From Symsagittifera roscoffensis (Eukaryota > Xenacoelomorpha > Acoela > Convolutidae), in NCBI RefSeq assembly GCF_963678635.1, contig NW_026970930.1, positions 1 to 45,434 on the forward strand: a stretch of 45,434 nucleotides of DNA, given 5' to 3'. The position numbers were made by a program, and so were the translations under genes. Below are positions 27,087 through 39,604 of this stretch, piece by piece; position 1 is the first letter of the stretch; each line of letters opens with the position of its first letter. Below the pieces are notes generated by a model. It was not told where the DNA came from, did not search any database, and saw nothing but the letters and a program-made list of their open reading frames with translations.

Positions 27087-27392
27087 TTTATTACTAGCTT
27101 GTTCCTAATTCTTAAATCTTTATTTTTCTATAGTATCCGAAACTTCATATACTTTAATCAACCAATTTCCGAACCGATTTTGTTTTTTTTTGTTTTGTTT
27201 ATTGCTTGTTTTCTGATGTTTTGTTTTTGTTTGATGTAACCAACGAATTTATAACCAATTTTATTATTTACACTTTGCTACACTGATGCCTCGGCTGTTT
27301 ATTGTATAGTAATTCAAGTGTTCTTTCTTCTTCTCTCTTCTTAGATCTCACGTGGTCGTAAAAGGTTGCTTAAAATATATTTTAGATAAATA
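27087..27392 (+). promoter_or_regulatory. Upstream region of the LENG1-like gene, with a splice acceptor
   Basis: 306 nt, T-rich. A strong pyrimidine tract TTCTTCTCTCTTCTTAG ends with AG at 27343-27344, 48 nt before the ATG. It could be the end of a 5'-UTR intron or a trans-splice acceptor. If it is an intron acceptor, the real promoter may lie on the far side of the LTR element. Confidence 0.45.
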
Positions 27393-27576
27393 ATGAATAT
27401 CCTTCCTCAAAAAAGTTGGCATGTGCGAAGAAAAGAAAATGTAGAAAAAGTTCGTCGCGATGAGGAGGAAGCTGAAAATAAGCGGCTTGAACAGGAACGC
27501 AGGCATTCACAAGCGGAGATAGAGGCACTTAGATCAAGGCTAGGAGGAAGCAAACAGTCAACTGAATCAATTCAAG
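27393..27576 (+). CDS. LENG1-like protein, exon 1 (Cir_N domain)
   Basis: Starts at ATG 27393 with [20 protein letters not shown], which matches the highly conserved N-terminus of LENG1-type proteins (Cir_N domain, shared with the CBF1-interacting corepressor CIR). The rest of the exon is a Glu/Arg-rich helix. It ends at the donor CAAG|GTTTGT (27577) in phase 1. Human LENG1 is a conserved nuclear protein of poorly defined role. The retrotransposon LTR is only 306 bp upstream. Orthology is inferred from the conserved N-terminus and from two further exons that keep phase. Confidence 0.85.
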
Positions 27577-28786
27577 GTTTGTATTCAAAATAACTGTTCA
27601 ACAGTATGCTCACAGGGTACTTTATCAGAAGATCAAATGCCAAGAACTTTATTCGATGAGTCCCCTCACACTATTTACGAGAGTTTGGGGGAATAGCTGG
27701 ATATATCTGTGTTCAAAATTTGGGCACGGTTGGGAATGTTACCTTCTAAAAGTATTGCACGGCGTGTCCGCCTATAGTATTCATATTTTAATTATAATCT
27801 CTTTACCTAATTTATTAAGTGTCAATGAACGGAGAGAAAACACTTTTTGCGGCCGTGGGATTTTTTGTTTCTTTTTTAAGAAGAAAAATATCGCGCTCAA
27901 AAATGTTTTTTGTTGTTGTTAATTGACTTGGAGTTCAATTCAAATTCGGTTGTTAACAGCAAAGCAAATTACAATGCAAATACGCAAGTGAAAATTGCAC
28001 TAAAAATGCGAATGACTACGTTTCAGAAGTAATTTGTAATTCTAAGATATCCCAGCGGAATAGAAACTTTACTTGTTGATTCAGTGTTCTCTTATCGAGT
28101 TAGTTTTGAGAAGCACCGGCAATGAAAGATTCCTCAATTTAAAGAGCTTTGATGTGATGTTTTTCTACGAACATTATTTCTCGGTTTTCGTGAGCTGATT
28201 GGCACTTTCACTGCCCCTGTAGGAGCAGCACTTTCACTGGAGGAGCTGTACGAGGCTATAAAAACCGTCCAAAACTTAGCATAGAAATTAGCGAAAATTG
28301 AAACAAATCATGCTACAACACAATAAACTTTGTAAGAACTAAAATATGCCTTGAACTTCTGTGGAGTGGAATCCTCTGCCTCAGGGTTGCAAAAAACTTA
28401 AAAATACATGCAACATAGATAATTCCATCAGTGGTATAATCGGGGAGGGTAGGTAGATTTTTATTGACAATTGCCTATTTGCTTTAAAATCGACTTGATT
28501 CTTTCATAAAATTTACCGATGTATGTTTATAGCGTTGGTATGGCCCTATTTAACCTGTGCACGAATCGTCGCATGACGGTAGGGCCCATTTTAATTGACA
28601 CCCTTTTTTCCTTCACTGCCCTAACTGGTTGGCTATGATAGGTAATTCTGGTTAAAAATGGCTCTTGTAATGTCTTTTCATTTGGTTTTCTGCAGTTTTT
28701 AACTTTTTCATTAGTTACACCAAGTTTGACTTAGTTTTCTAAAATCTTGTTAATTTCTAAATACAAGTTTTTTTGTTCTGTTTAAG
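27577..28786 (+). other. Intron 1 of the LENG1-like gene
   Basis: 1,210 bp with GTTTGT at the 5' end and TTTTTTTGTTCTGTTTAAG at the 3' end. It joins a phase-1 donor to a phase-compatible acceptor. AT-rich; no other gene or clear element seen inside. Confidence 0.65.
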
Positions 28787-28872
28787 AAAAGCATATTAAT
28801 CTGTTCGTTGATCGGGATTTCGACTACAGTGAGAAGAACAAAGACACACATCGTGAAACTGAGCTGAAAAAA
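28787..28872 (+). CDS. LENG1-like protein, exon 2
   Basis: A short exon after a strong pyrimidine-AG acceptor. Two bases complete the split codon from exon 1, and the frame then reads KHINLFVDRDFDYSEKN, matching the HxNxFED block that follows the coiled region in LENG1 proteins. I end it at AAAAAA|GTGCTC, which leaves phase 0. The frame stays open to a later GAG|GTAGAA at about 28948, so a longer exon is possible. Confidence 0.65.
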
Positions 28873-29311
28873 GTGCTCATTTACCGTTTTCTCTTCGATG
28901 AATACAAACAGATCTGCTGGACAATCTCCATCTTGTTTACATTAGAGGTAGAAGTTGTCCCGTAGATTTTTCAACCAAACAGAAAGCTCAAAATTTATAT
29001 TTTACAGACCCACTAATTATGTTTCACTGCCTATTCTGAATGATTTTTCATATTAATTTCATATGCAAAGAGAACCGCGCATTTTAGTGTTTTTGGGGTA
29101 AATGTAAAGGTTATCGATAATGACATATTTTCACAGAATTACGTAACGCAACCTGTTGTTATGTTGCATAACATTGAATTGTTAAATTTCGGCTTGTTGG
29201 AATGGTAATTTTTTTAATGCTTGTTGGCCTACCGCCCCTTAAGTAGAATCAAATTTAGTAGATAAAAATTCAGTTCATTGTCGAAGGGAAACTGTAAAAG
29301 AGCAGAGTTAG
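28873..29311 (+). other. Intron 2 of the LENG1-like gene
   Basis: 439 bp, AT-rich, from GTGCTC to GAGTTAG. The acceptor has a weak pyrimidine tract and several AGs lie just upstream, so the exact 3' border is uncertain. Confidence 0.5.
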
Positions 29312-29455
29312 GAAACAGAGCAATGGGCGAGGAAAGTGGGCATCTCAGTCGGGCTAAACGACAAGTCAGAAGAAGCACAAAGTCATTGGGTGTTTGGGAA
29401 GAGTGCAGGAAAAGACTCGAAGACGACCCTAGTCGAAGATCTGGAGTTGCAAAAG
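29312..29455 (+). CDS. LENG1-like protein, exon 3
   Basis: 48 codons in phase 0, opening ETEQWARKVGISVGL and followed by SEEAQSHW. This resembles the LENG1 stretch in which an EKKIGxLTYLGQ block is followed by AEAQxxPWY. It ends with CAA AAG before the donor GTTTGA at 29456. The C-terminal exons (a Tyr-Asn-Ser-Gln-Phe-Asn-Pro block is expected) were not found in the window, so the gene is either broken or continues through exons I cannot recognise. A longer frame over the same bases (29278-29508) lacks this similarity. Confidence 0.6.
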
Positions 29456-30067
29456 GTTTGACATTTTTGGAACGAATAAGCCTTAATCACCTCACCTCTT
29501 GCGTCTAAGGTCATTAGCAAAAGTAGTTTCACAGAAGGTTAAGTTGTCTCGTTTTTCAGTTGTTTTATACATTTTCTTTATGACGACTTGAAGTGTTACA
29601 TTGTTTTTGGTTTGTTCACAACGTTTGTTCATAATTTGATGTCTTAATTGTTAATTAAATGAGTCATAACTATCTGGTGCTGATGTCACGAATTTTAGTT
29701 AAATTTTACTCAAGTTTCAATTGTGTTCTAATTTGAGTTCAATTTTTCCAATCAAAGCCGCACATTTCATTGCAAAGTTTTTGAACATGCATTAGCCAAA
29801 AATACAATCTAAATCCAGAAAAAAAAGTTAGTTTCAAGAAAATCGTATTAAAGCAAATTCACCGCCTCAATGTAAGTCTGAAGCAATTAAAGAATATGAG
29901 TCATCATCCTGAATATTTTTTGAGCAACGCAGTCGAGGGACTGGAGGATTTTCATTTTATTTGGCTAATTGAACGAATTTGAGCTTTTTGGCACAATTAA
30001 GTATTGGATTCTTTATTAAACTTCAATGATGGCTGATTCATTTTGTCTTGCTTCGAATTTCTTCAAT
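29456..30067. other. AT-rich non-coding stretch
   Basis: 612 nt; no gene or repeat recognised. May be intron 3 of the LENG1-like gene. Confidence 0.5.
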
Positions 30068-30395
30068 GGGTTTCGGCGAAGTTTGGAGCCCGGACTGGTG
30101 CGCCGTAGTTGAGGACGGAGCGGGTGATCTCTTTGTACACAAATGTGACTTCCTTTTTTTGGTTCCCGTTTTGCGGAGGTGATGGTTCAGAGCGCGTTGT
30201 TCCTGTTGCTGGCTGTGTTGTATAAGGTTTTACGTGTTCTTCGAAGGTTATTGAATAGTCCAGTGTAACGCCCAGTACCTTGATATTGTGCTCGGTTGGT
30301 ATTTTAGCCCCTTCATCCTAATTTTCAATTCAGTCTTCCATTCTGCGTTCCAGTTGCTGAAGAGCACGACTGCGCACTTAGTGGTTGAGACAAAG
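30068..30395 (-). pseudogene. Fossil of a LINE reverse-transcriptase C-terminal region
   Basis: On the minus strand three short, frame-shifted blocks appear in the expected order: TTKCAVVLFSNWN (about 30395-30350), HNIKVLGVTLDYSITFEEHV (about 30290-30230) and YKEITRSVLNYGAPVRAPN (about 30140-30075). These match the region after the RT catalytic core in R1/Jockey/CR1-type LINEs. Several shifts separate them. It is a different, older copy from the LINE at the window start. Confidence 0.75.
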
Positions 30396-31104
30396 CTGTT
30401 TGAAGTTTAGGTAGGGGGCGAGTATGTCGAGTTATGCTGTGTGGTTGTTTACGCTAATTCGTGCCAGTTATTGCTTCGTAGGTAGTCTCCAAGTTCATTG
30501 TGTCCTCCCATTTTACAGATTGAATTCTAAATTTCTCAGCCATTAAACGACGTGTTAAGCTACTTCAATTCATTTTACCTAGTGGCTTAAAATATATTTT
30601 AAAATCTATTTTGAAAAGATCAAAGCTAAGCAATCGAAATTCAATTTTTTATGTTTTCGTTTTAGTGTGATATGGGACTTCAAATTTATATTTGATCATA
30701 TATGTTATTTAGAAGATGATGATGATGAAATGTATCACTATCGATATGATACGATTGAATATGTAAATGAAATTAACTATAGACTAGCACGCCAACTTTG
30801 AGAAGATAGTGAACGAGATCAGCTGATCGGCTTGAAGCCTACCCTATTTTTTTAATGACTTAGCTCTAGTATCAAGAAAATAGTTATTCAAATAAGCGAG
30901 ATCCAAACAGTTTTTTTTAATCTAAACATCATGCTCCAATTTAAAATATTCAAGTGCTTATGAAATAAGGAAAATAAACGAAATGTAAGTCTATGAAACT
31001 TTGGTAAAAGTTTTTGTTTTTCTTCTTCATTTCCTCTCATCATAGGTGTAATAATTGACTTATTTTGTATTATGGAGCATAAGAGTTTTCAAATTCACGA
31101 ACAA
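30396..31104. other. Non-coding stretch, nothing recognised
   Basis: 709 nt, AT-rich, with a small GATGAT run near 30715-30730. No coding or repeat signal. Confidence 0.5.
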
Positions 31105-31293
31105 GTTAACATATTCATTTTGGGTTACAGAATTAAAACCATTGATAGAGGAGCTATTAAGTTCAAAGAATTGTACAGCTAGATAGCTCTAGAGCTTTGT
31201 TAACATATTCATTTTGGGTTACAGAATTAAAACCATTGATAGAAGAGCTATTAATTTGAAAGAATTGTACAGCTAGATAGCTCTAGAGCTTTG
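31105..31293 (+). repeat. Two tandem 94-bp units
   Basis: 31105-31198 and 31199-31293, both starting GTTAACATATTC and ending in AGCTCTAGAGCTTTG. They differ at a few positions. A local tandem duplication. Confidence 0.9.
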
Positions 31294-31983
31294 CTCAGGT
31301 TGTTGGAATAGTAAACATTTGATTGAGCTGCGTGTATGAGTATAATGGTCTTAAAAAAAGGAAAATTTGATAAAGATGTGTTTTCCAATGATAATTTTTA
31401 TCAATCGTTGTAAAAAAAACTGAGAATTCCTTGATGTATTTGGGAACCTCATCAGTAAAGACTGCTTGAAAAAAAAAACAATTTAATTTTTTCTGAACAA
31501 AAAAATTGGGCTTAGGAAAGAGCGACTGCAACACCCATAAATAAGTACAACATATTGAATCAAAGGCTTACAATTAATTTAAGAGCCGCAAACATGAGAG
31601 GCTAGTTTCTTAGTAACACATTGGCTGAGTTTGAAATGACAATCTAGAGTCTAGCTAGATGAATAAATTTTTATAAGAAAGAAAGAAAGAGAAATAATTC
31701 GTTTCTACAATAATTGTTACAAAAACGTGTTTCTACAACAAAAACGTGTCTTTTCCGTAGCGTTTTTTATGTGTATCTAGCAAAAATATTCCGAAAGCAA
31801 GCAGAGCCAGTTTTTTGTTTTATCAGTATCTATCACGCTAGAACAGTCAGTATTAATAGAGTAAAAACAGAGAGAAGAATTTAATTAGTGAACCACTGCA
31901 TTTATTTTTTTAAATAGAAAAGTTTAATAGGATTTTTTTGAAACTTCGGAGTAATTTTATCAAGCTCTAATGCACTCCAAAAA
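31294..31983. other. AT-rich stretch, nothing recognised
   Basis: 690 nt without coding signal; contains a short AAAACGTGTYTYT duplication near 31721-31752. Confidence 0.5.
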
Positions 31984-32516
31984 AGCTACATGCACGTTTC
32001 CATATTTAAGTTTTTTTTTCAGATTTAATGAAGATTTCCAAAAAAATGCGATATCTCGAGAATTAATAGAAGGTTTTGAACAATCTTTTTTTTCCCTACA
32101 AAAGACCTGACTCCCCGGGGAACGCACAGCCGCATTTAATCAAAGGATCTGAAATTCATATATAGCTACATGCACCTTTCCATATTTAAGTTTTTTCTCA
32201 GATTTAATGGGAAAATTTCCAAAAAAATGCGATATCTCGAAAACTAATAGAAGGTTTTGGACAGTATTTTTTTTCCTAAAAAAGACCTGACTCCCCGGGG
32301 AAGGACCAGCCGCATTTAATCAAAGGATTCGAAATTCATATATAGCTACATGCACGTTTCGATATTTAAGTTTTTTTCATTTTTAATGAGAAGATTTCCA
32401 AAAAAATGCGTTATCTCGAAAACTAATAGAAGGTTTTGGACTGTCTTTTCGCTACAAAAGACCTGACTCCCCGGGGTATGCCCAGCCGCATTTAACCAAA
32501 GGATCCGAAATTCATT
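31984..32516 (+). repeat. Three tandem ~180-bp units with a CCCCGGGG core
   Basis: Units start at 31984, 32164 and 32344 with AGCTACATGCAC, giving a period of 180 bp. Each contains AAAAAAATGCGATATCTCG (the third GTTATC) and GACCTGACTCCCCGGGG, an 8-bp GC palindrome in AT-rich DNA, and ends in GAAATTCAT. Unit-to-unit differences are modest. Confidence 0.92.
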
Positions 32517-33179
32517 TAAATAACCACAGCAAATTTTTGAATTAAAAAAGAATCTTTGAATTTGTGGTAAAATCTTGATTTTTTATTAAGAGAACTATTT
32601 TCACTTTCAACGGGTAGTAAATCTAAGGTTTTTAATTTGTTATACAATTTGCATCCTCTATACTGTGTCGAGAATCTTTCACTTTTTTGTTTGCAGAAAG
32701 GTTCCATAAGTAATCTCGCACAAGATCTATTTGTTAGTTTTTGAGAATTTTGAAAACTAAACTTTTTGTTTAAAAAAGACTCAGTGCATTCTGTTTACAG
32801 AGTTTTGTAAGAATTTCAAAGTTCGTAGATATGGCACTCATAAGTTGTCAGCAATTCGTTTTTCTCGAAAAATTTTTCACACTGATTTTGCGGTTTTCTG
32901 AAAAAGAGAATTTCAAAATTTTCATTTGCGTTACGAAAATTGGGTTTAAAACAGAAAAACTACAGCACCCGTAAACCAAAATGCCAAACTGAAGAATACT
33001 CACTACGTTACTATGATAGTTTTCCAGTAGTTGTCCACTTGGTGCACAATGTCTTAGTTTTGATAATGAACCACATTGTTATCTAAGTCTATTTAACGAA
33101 AACTATGTGACTGAAAAATGAGTTTGCAATTTAAATAAATGCCTAAATAATTGCGTACGGTTAACTATTTTTTGACAGC
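32517..33179. other. AT-rich stretch, possibly eroded LINE 3' region
   Basis: 663 nt with no frame or motif. Its position downstream of the minus-strand RT fossil suggests it could be the eroded C-terminal and 3' part of that LINE. Confidence 0.35.
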
Positions 33180-35957
33180 AATTCTAATCGAAATCCTAAT
33201 TGGAAGCACTTGACTTAACGTTCATTTGAACTGCTTTGATATCTATTCAAAACATCTAGCTCGGATTTAACATTTTCGACAGTGAGTGCATCTCATTGCT
33301 TTAACTTTGTATCATCTGCAAAATAATTATTTTGCCGACCTACTTAAAGGAAGATCATTAATGTAAATAATAAATAACAAAGCTCCTAAAGTTGATCCTT
33401 GTGGAACACCGCAGTCAATTTCTTTCCAATCAAAGCCCACTCCATTAACTTCAACACGCTGTATTCGAATGCGAAGTTAAGTTTTGAACCAATTTAGACA
33501 ATTGCTTGCCTGGCTATAATTTTCTAGTTTGTAAATTAGTATGTTGTGGTCAATCGAACGTGGTTTTAAGATCTAAGAAGAAGCTGTAAATTTCATCAGA
33601 TAAAGGCGATCTCATTCTTTCGGTCAATTCCGCTAGTGCATCAATTTTACTATGCTTACGGTAACCATTTTGTTAGAGATACAACAGGAATAATTTTTCG
33701 AGGTAAGAATATACACGGTTGTACTTTGCTCATTTATAGACTTTACTCCAATCAATAAAAAGAGATATAGGTCATAAATTTTTTCCGTTTGTTCTTGATC
33801 CTTCCTTATCCATAGGAAAAACCCTCGCTTCGTAGAGATTTTTGGGAAACAAACGTTTTGAAATTGAAAGGTTGATTATGAACGCTATATAGGGAGCGGA
33901 GCCAAAACTTTAGCCTATATTTTTAATGTAGTTGTCACCTGACGAATATTTATTATCTAAACCGTTAATTATTTTTCAATCTTCCTTGGTTCATTGAAAA
34001 AGGAACGCTTACAATCTTGGGTCTCAATTGTATGAATGTCTTTTTTGAGTGTTTTCCCTATGGCTTTAAAAAAATTATTTGATTTGCAATATCAGCATCT
34101 GTTGAATCATCGCAAAGATTAAAACACAATTGCAATGGGAGAATTTTTAGATTTAAGCTTTAAACCACTAATATCATTTAATAGTTTATAATTTTGTCTT
34201 GATTCTCCGATACAATTTTTGAACTTTTTCCTATAGTAATCTTTTGGATTGCTTCACTTTTTCGAACTGCGCGCTTAAGCTTTTGAATTTAACCCAAAAA
34301 ATGGTCTGCATCGTTTTGACTGCTTTGTCATTTCTTGTGCGCTGCTTTTCCTTTTTTCGTAGATTTGCGAGTCTGTTGGTAAACCAAGTTGGACGATTTT
34401 TTGATTGATTTTTGTGCACGTGAGAGCAAAATTATCCAGAAACTTCACAAATAAACTCTGAAAATAATCAGAAGCATGATTTGAGTATCAAATAGTTATA
34501 TTTTGTTGTTTTGGAAACCATCATCTAATTTTTCCAGAAAATAAGATACCTTAGGCGGCGACTTTAGAAACGATGTATCCCGAAAAGGAGTTTCATCATT
34601 GAAACTTTTAATTTTAATGTCCTGTTTCAAAGTTTTCGGATAATGGTCCGATGTTTTTGTATTGAGTACCTTCGAAACAGAGATAGGTTTATTTTGATAG
34701 GTATATGATATGATCCGGAAGAGTTTGCATGTTTTCGGTAAAGCAAGTTGCTTCATTTCTAGTGATCTCAAAACCATTTGAAGTTATTTGTGTTATATAA
34801 TTCGGAAAAAGTAGGTTGTTCTACATGGTATTTATATTGATTTTGCCACACACAATCAGAGGCCTATTTAAAGGTTTTTTTAATCATCTAAGAGTTGATC
34901 CAGCTTTTTTACGAATGACGTTTTGCTCGTTTTTGTTTTTTATTGTATTTCGATTTTTCAGCAAGTACCTCTTGTTTGTATCATGATACCGCCACCATGA
35001 GTGCTTCTAGTTTTGGCGTACAATTGATATAACCACTAATTAATCAGCTTTCACTTGTGTCACTTTCTGTAGGCCATGTTTCAGTTAGAGATAATACATC
35101 GGGATGAGACTCAAGAGTTAGTAAAAGTGCTTCCGATATTTCCAAGTGCAGTTTGAAAGATCGGAGGTGCATATTAGTTAATTTGACATTACACGAATTG
35201 ATTGATGGATAATGACTAGCGCTATTTGATAAATCAGGTTTATTAACGAAAACAGGTTTTGACATCATTCAATTTATAGCCAAGACCAATTCCTCCATCA
35301 TAAAGGTTGGCGATTTTGTTGAAATTAGAATTGTTACGAAATGTATATAAATTTTGCCCTCTTTTGTTTAAACACTTAGAATACTGCTGTCACCTTTCAT
35401 CAATTTTAGAAGTATGGCTCGCTGGCATCAACTGTTTTTGAGAGAATTAGTACCTTTTGCAAGGTCTCCTCTGTTTTCTCATTAATTGTCTCTCCGTGTT
35501 CATCGGTTTCACTATCCTCTTTTAGTGCAAAAGTTTTGATGTTATTCTTTTATGTTTCCAGATTCTCTGCCTCACACTTTGTCATCAGGTCATTATTTGC
35601 TTTAGCTAAATTCTAGATCTTGCGCCACATTAGCATAAACTTCGTGTTTCAGCCCATTCACGGCTTTTCTGACACCTGAAAGTGCTGACTGCAATTCAAC
35701 TATGACTTGGGCTACTAAAGAAAGAACCGCATTGCTGATTGCTCTTTCTACCGCGGAGCTTATTAATTTTTAGCAATTTTGTATCGCTTTCGTCTTCGCT
35801 CAGTGGGCTTAGAACTGAACAAGGTCTTTTTGATGTGCTTTTCAATGCAAGAGTCCAGATATCGCATGTTGGCAACTTTTGCTTCAATGCTGTTGTTGTC
35901 TTTTTCTTGATTTTCGGTGTTCTGAACTTCAAATGAATTTGGTGATCTAGTATTCAT
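33180..35957 (-). pseudogene. Decayed LINE (ORF1 remnant, endonuclease, RT) on the minus strand
   Basis: Read from right to left. 35957-35300 is an ORF1 remnant starting MNTRSPNSFEVQNTENQ, with one shift and a coiled-coil-like tail. 35268-35044 is endonuclease with the PDVLSLTETW motif. 34777-34496 is the endonuclease C-terminus with SDHYP. 34419-34231 has the PTWFTNRLANLRKKE linker. About 33480-33360 has the RT block [13 protein letters not shown]. About 33330-33180 has FADDTKL followed by eroded helices. Many stops and shifts make it inactive. Motif order and spacing fit a CR1/L2-type element. Part of it (35297-35957) is copied at 39605-40265. Confidence 0.82.
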
Positions 35958-38900
35958 GTCTCTCCTGAAACTATTTAATACGTTTATCAGAACAATTAGG
36001 CTAAAAAAACAAGGTTCTACATCAATGTTATCGAAAAATGTTGTGTCATTTCAAATAAGTCCTATTTTTAGCTGAGGAGTCTTTTCTAAGTTCCAAGCAA
36101 GAAATTCAGATCTTCAAATCATTATATGCAGACTAAGAAAACTTATGAACTAAATTTTTGGAATCTGGTTGAACAGTAAACGGAGTGTACGTTCCTGCAA
36201 TTGTTTAATATATGCACGACATATCTGTTCAACCCTTCTAAACAAACAATGCGTGTTAGTTCACCAATACACTTTTTCTTGTCTTGTTTTTCTTGTTTTC
36301 TTGTGTCTGTGTTATGCAGTTAGAAATTTTACCACTTAAGTAAAGTGCATTTAATACTGAATGGTATATACGAGTAATGTGTGCATGTGTGATAATCAGA
36401 TTAAATAAATTCCCATTATACCGTACATGTATCGCAAGTTCTTTTTCCGTTTTTATTTTTTTTTACAGTTTCAGGCTAGTAGTATAGCGCAACAAGAGGT
36501 CAAGCCTGTTTTCGGAGAAAGGTCAACCTGTCAAGGTCGCGTGACTATGTTACTCAATTAGCCTAATCTTTTTTTTTCTCGGGGGTCGTAATAAATATCT
36601 TATCAGATTAATTTTTTCACTTGAGTTGATTTTTAGGGGTATATGACCGGAATCATTGGGGACAATTTCGTCAATTGTTATTAAAGAGGATAACTTTATG
36701 AAATCGCTGAGGGGGAATAAAATATTATCAGATAACTTTTTTTCACTTGAAGTAATTTATCTCAAAGATATCAGAAAAAAAATTATTAAAATAAAAAATT
36801 CCCACTTTTGAGAAAAAGATATCAGAAAACATGTATATATAAAAAACAAAAAATTCTCAAATAATTTTTTTTGAAGTATCAGAAAAAATATATGAAAAAA
36901 ACAGAAAATTCCAAAATTTGAGAAAAAGATATCAGATTATATATAAATAAAAACCAGAATAATCCAAAACCTGAAAATTTTTTGAAAGACATCAGAAAAA
37001 ATTATAAAAAAAAAACTGAAAATTCCAAATAAACCCATTTTAAAATATCAGAAAAAAGTCTATGTAAAACCAAGAAAAGTTCAAAATTTGAGAAACAATT
37101 TTAGCTCCTACTAAAATTTTCATCCCTTCTAACCTTATCTTTTACATCCTGTTTAATCCTTTGTTTTCCCCCAGGATATAATTTGTCAGAAGACTTTTAT
37201 CTTTGTAATAAAAAATTATATACCCTTTATTCCAAAATTTGAGAAGAGGATATCAGAAAACATGTATAGATAAAAAAAAAGAAAATTCTCAAACAATTTT
37301 TTTGAAGTATCAAAAAAATAGATGTAAAAAATAGAAAATTCCAAAATTTGAGCAAAAGATATCAGAAAACATCTTTATCTAAAAAAAAACAAAACTCTCA
37401 AAAATTTCTTTCTGAGGTATCAGAAAAAAAAATATGTAAAAAACAAAAAATTCCAAAACTTGAGAAAAAGATATCAGATTATATATATATAAAAAACCAC
37501 AACAATCCGAAACCTGAAAAGTCTTTTAAAAGACATCAGAAAAAATTATATAAAAAACTGAAAATTTCAAAATAATTCCATTTTAAGATATCAGAAAAAA
37601 GTCTATGTAAAACCCGGAAAATTTGAGAAAAAGATTTTAAGCTCCTACTAAAATTTTCATCACTTCTAAGCTTAACTTTTACATCCTGTTTAATCCTTTG
37701 TTTTCCCCAGGATATAATTTGTCAGAAGACTTTTATCTTTGTAATAACAAATTATATGCTCTTTATTCCAAAATTTGAGAAAAAGATATCAGAAAACATG
37801 TATAGATAAAAAAAACAAAGTTCCAAAATATTTTTTTGAGTTGTCAGAAAAAAAAACATGTTAAAAACGGAAAATTCCAAGATTTGAGAGAAAGATATCA
37901 GATTATAAATAAATAAAAACCTGAAAAATCCGAAACTTGAATTTTATTTGAAGTCATCAGAAAAAAAAATTTATTAAAAAAGAAAAATCCCACTTTTGAG
38001 AAAAAGATATCAGAAAACATGTTTTCATAAAAAACAGAAAATTCTCAAATAATTTTTATTCAAGTATCAGAAAAATATATATCTAAAAAACCGAAATTTC
38101 CAAGATTTGAGAAAAATATATCAGATTATATATAATTAAAATACCAGAATAATCCAAAACCTGAGAATTTTATTTCAAGACATCAGAAAGAATTATATAA
38201 AAAACTAAAAATTCCAAAATAATTCCATTTAAGATATCAGGAAAAAGTCTATGTAAAACACAGAAAATTTCAAAATTTGAGAAGAAGGTTTTCAGCTCCT
38301 ACTAATATTTTCATCCCTTTTAACCTTTTCTTTTACATCATGTTTAATCCTTTCTTTTTCCCAGTATATAAATTGTCAGATGACTTTTATCTTTGTATTG
38401 AAAAATTATATGCTATTTATTCCAAAATTTGAGAAAAAGATAACAGAAAACATCTTTATCTAAAAAAAAAAAACAGAAAACTCTCAAATAATTTTTTTTG
38501 AGGTATCAGAAAAAAATACATGTAAAAAACAGAAAATTCCAAGATTTGAGAAAAAGATATCAGATTACATATAATTAAAAAACCAGAATAATCCAGAACG
38601 TGAGAATTTTAATTAAAGACATCAGAAAAAATTATATAAAAAACTAAAAATTCTAAAATAATTCCATTTTAAGATATCAGGAAAAAGTCTATGTAAAACC
38701 CAGAAAATTTCAAAATTTGAGAAGAAGGTTTTCAGCTTCTAATAATATTTTCATCCCTTTTAACCTTTTCTTTTACATCCTGCTTAATCCTTTCTTTTTT
38801 CCAGCATATAATTTGTCAGAAGACTTTTATCTTTGTAATAAAAAATTATATGCTCTTTATTCCAAAATTTGAGAAAAAGACATCAGACACATGTGTAGAT

Positions 38901-39572
38901 AAAAAACAGAAAGTTCTCAAATAATTTTTTTTGAGTTATCAGAAAAAAACATGTAAAAAACAGAAAATTCCAAGATTTGAGAGAAAGATATAAGATTATA
39001 TATAAAAAAAACCAGAAAAATCCGAAATTTGAGACTTTTTTTAAGGACATCAGAAAAAATTATATTAAAACTAAAAAATCCAAAAAAATCCATTTAAAAT
39101 ATCAGAATTTGAGGTATCAGAAAAAAATATATGTAAAAAACAGAAAATTCCAAGTTTTGAGAAAATGATATCAGATTATATATATATATATACAAAAAAC
39201 CAGAATAATCCGTAACCTGAGAATTTTTTTAAAAGACATCAGAAAAAATTATAAAAAAAACTGAAAATTCCAAATAAATCCATTTTAAAGTATCAGAAAA
39301 AAGTCTATGTAAAACCAAGAAAAGTTCAAAATTGGAGAAAAAAAATTTAGCTCCTACTAAAATTTTCATCCCTTCTAACCTTATCTTTTACATCCTGTTT
39401 AATCCTTTGTTTTTCCCCCGGGATATAATTTGTCAGGAGACTTTTATCTTTGTAATAAAAACTTATATGCTCTTTATTCCAAAATTTGAGAAAAAGATAT
39501 CAGAAAACAAATATAGATAAAAAACAGAAAGTTCTCAAATCATTTTTTTGAGTTATCAGAAAAAATATATGA
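35297..39572 (+). repeat. Tandem duplication, copy 1 (4.28 kb)
   Basis: Matches 39605-43879 with a constant offset of 4,308 nt, dropping to 4,307 after a poly-A run that is 12 long here (about 38462) and 11 long in copy 2. Everything I compared between the copies was otherwise identical. The unit contains a LINE ORF1 remnant, unclassified DNA and satellite. A 32-nt unique stretch (39573-39604) separates the copies. Confidence 0.93.
36000..36754. other. Unclassified stretch between LINE remnant and satellite
   Basis: 755 nt without a gene. Near 36590-36755 two similar segments (AATATCTTATCAGATTAA and AATATTATCAGATAAC, each followed by a T-run and CACTTGA) foreshadow the satellite. Copied at 40308-41062. 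Confidence 0.5.
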
Positions 39573-39604
39573 GAAAAACAGAAAAAACATGAAAGAAAAC
39601 AGAT

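Noticed and set aside
29278-29508. 76-codon frame over the LENG1-like exon 3
   Set aside because: The neighbouring frame resembles LENG1 and has matching splice phases; this one starts at TTG and has no similarity.
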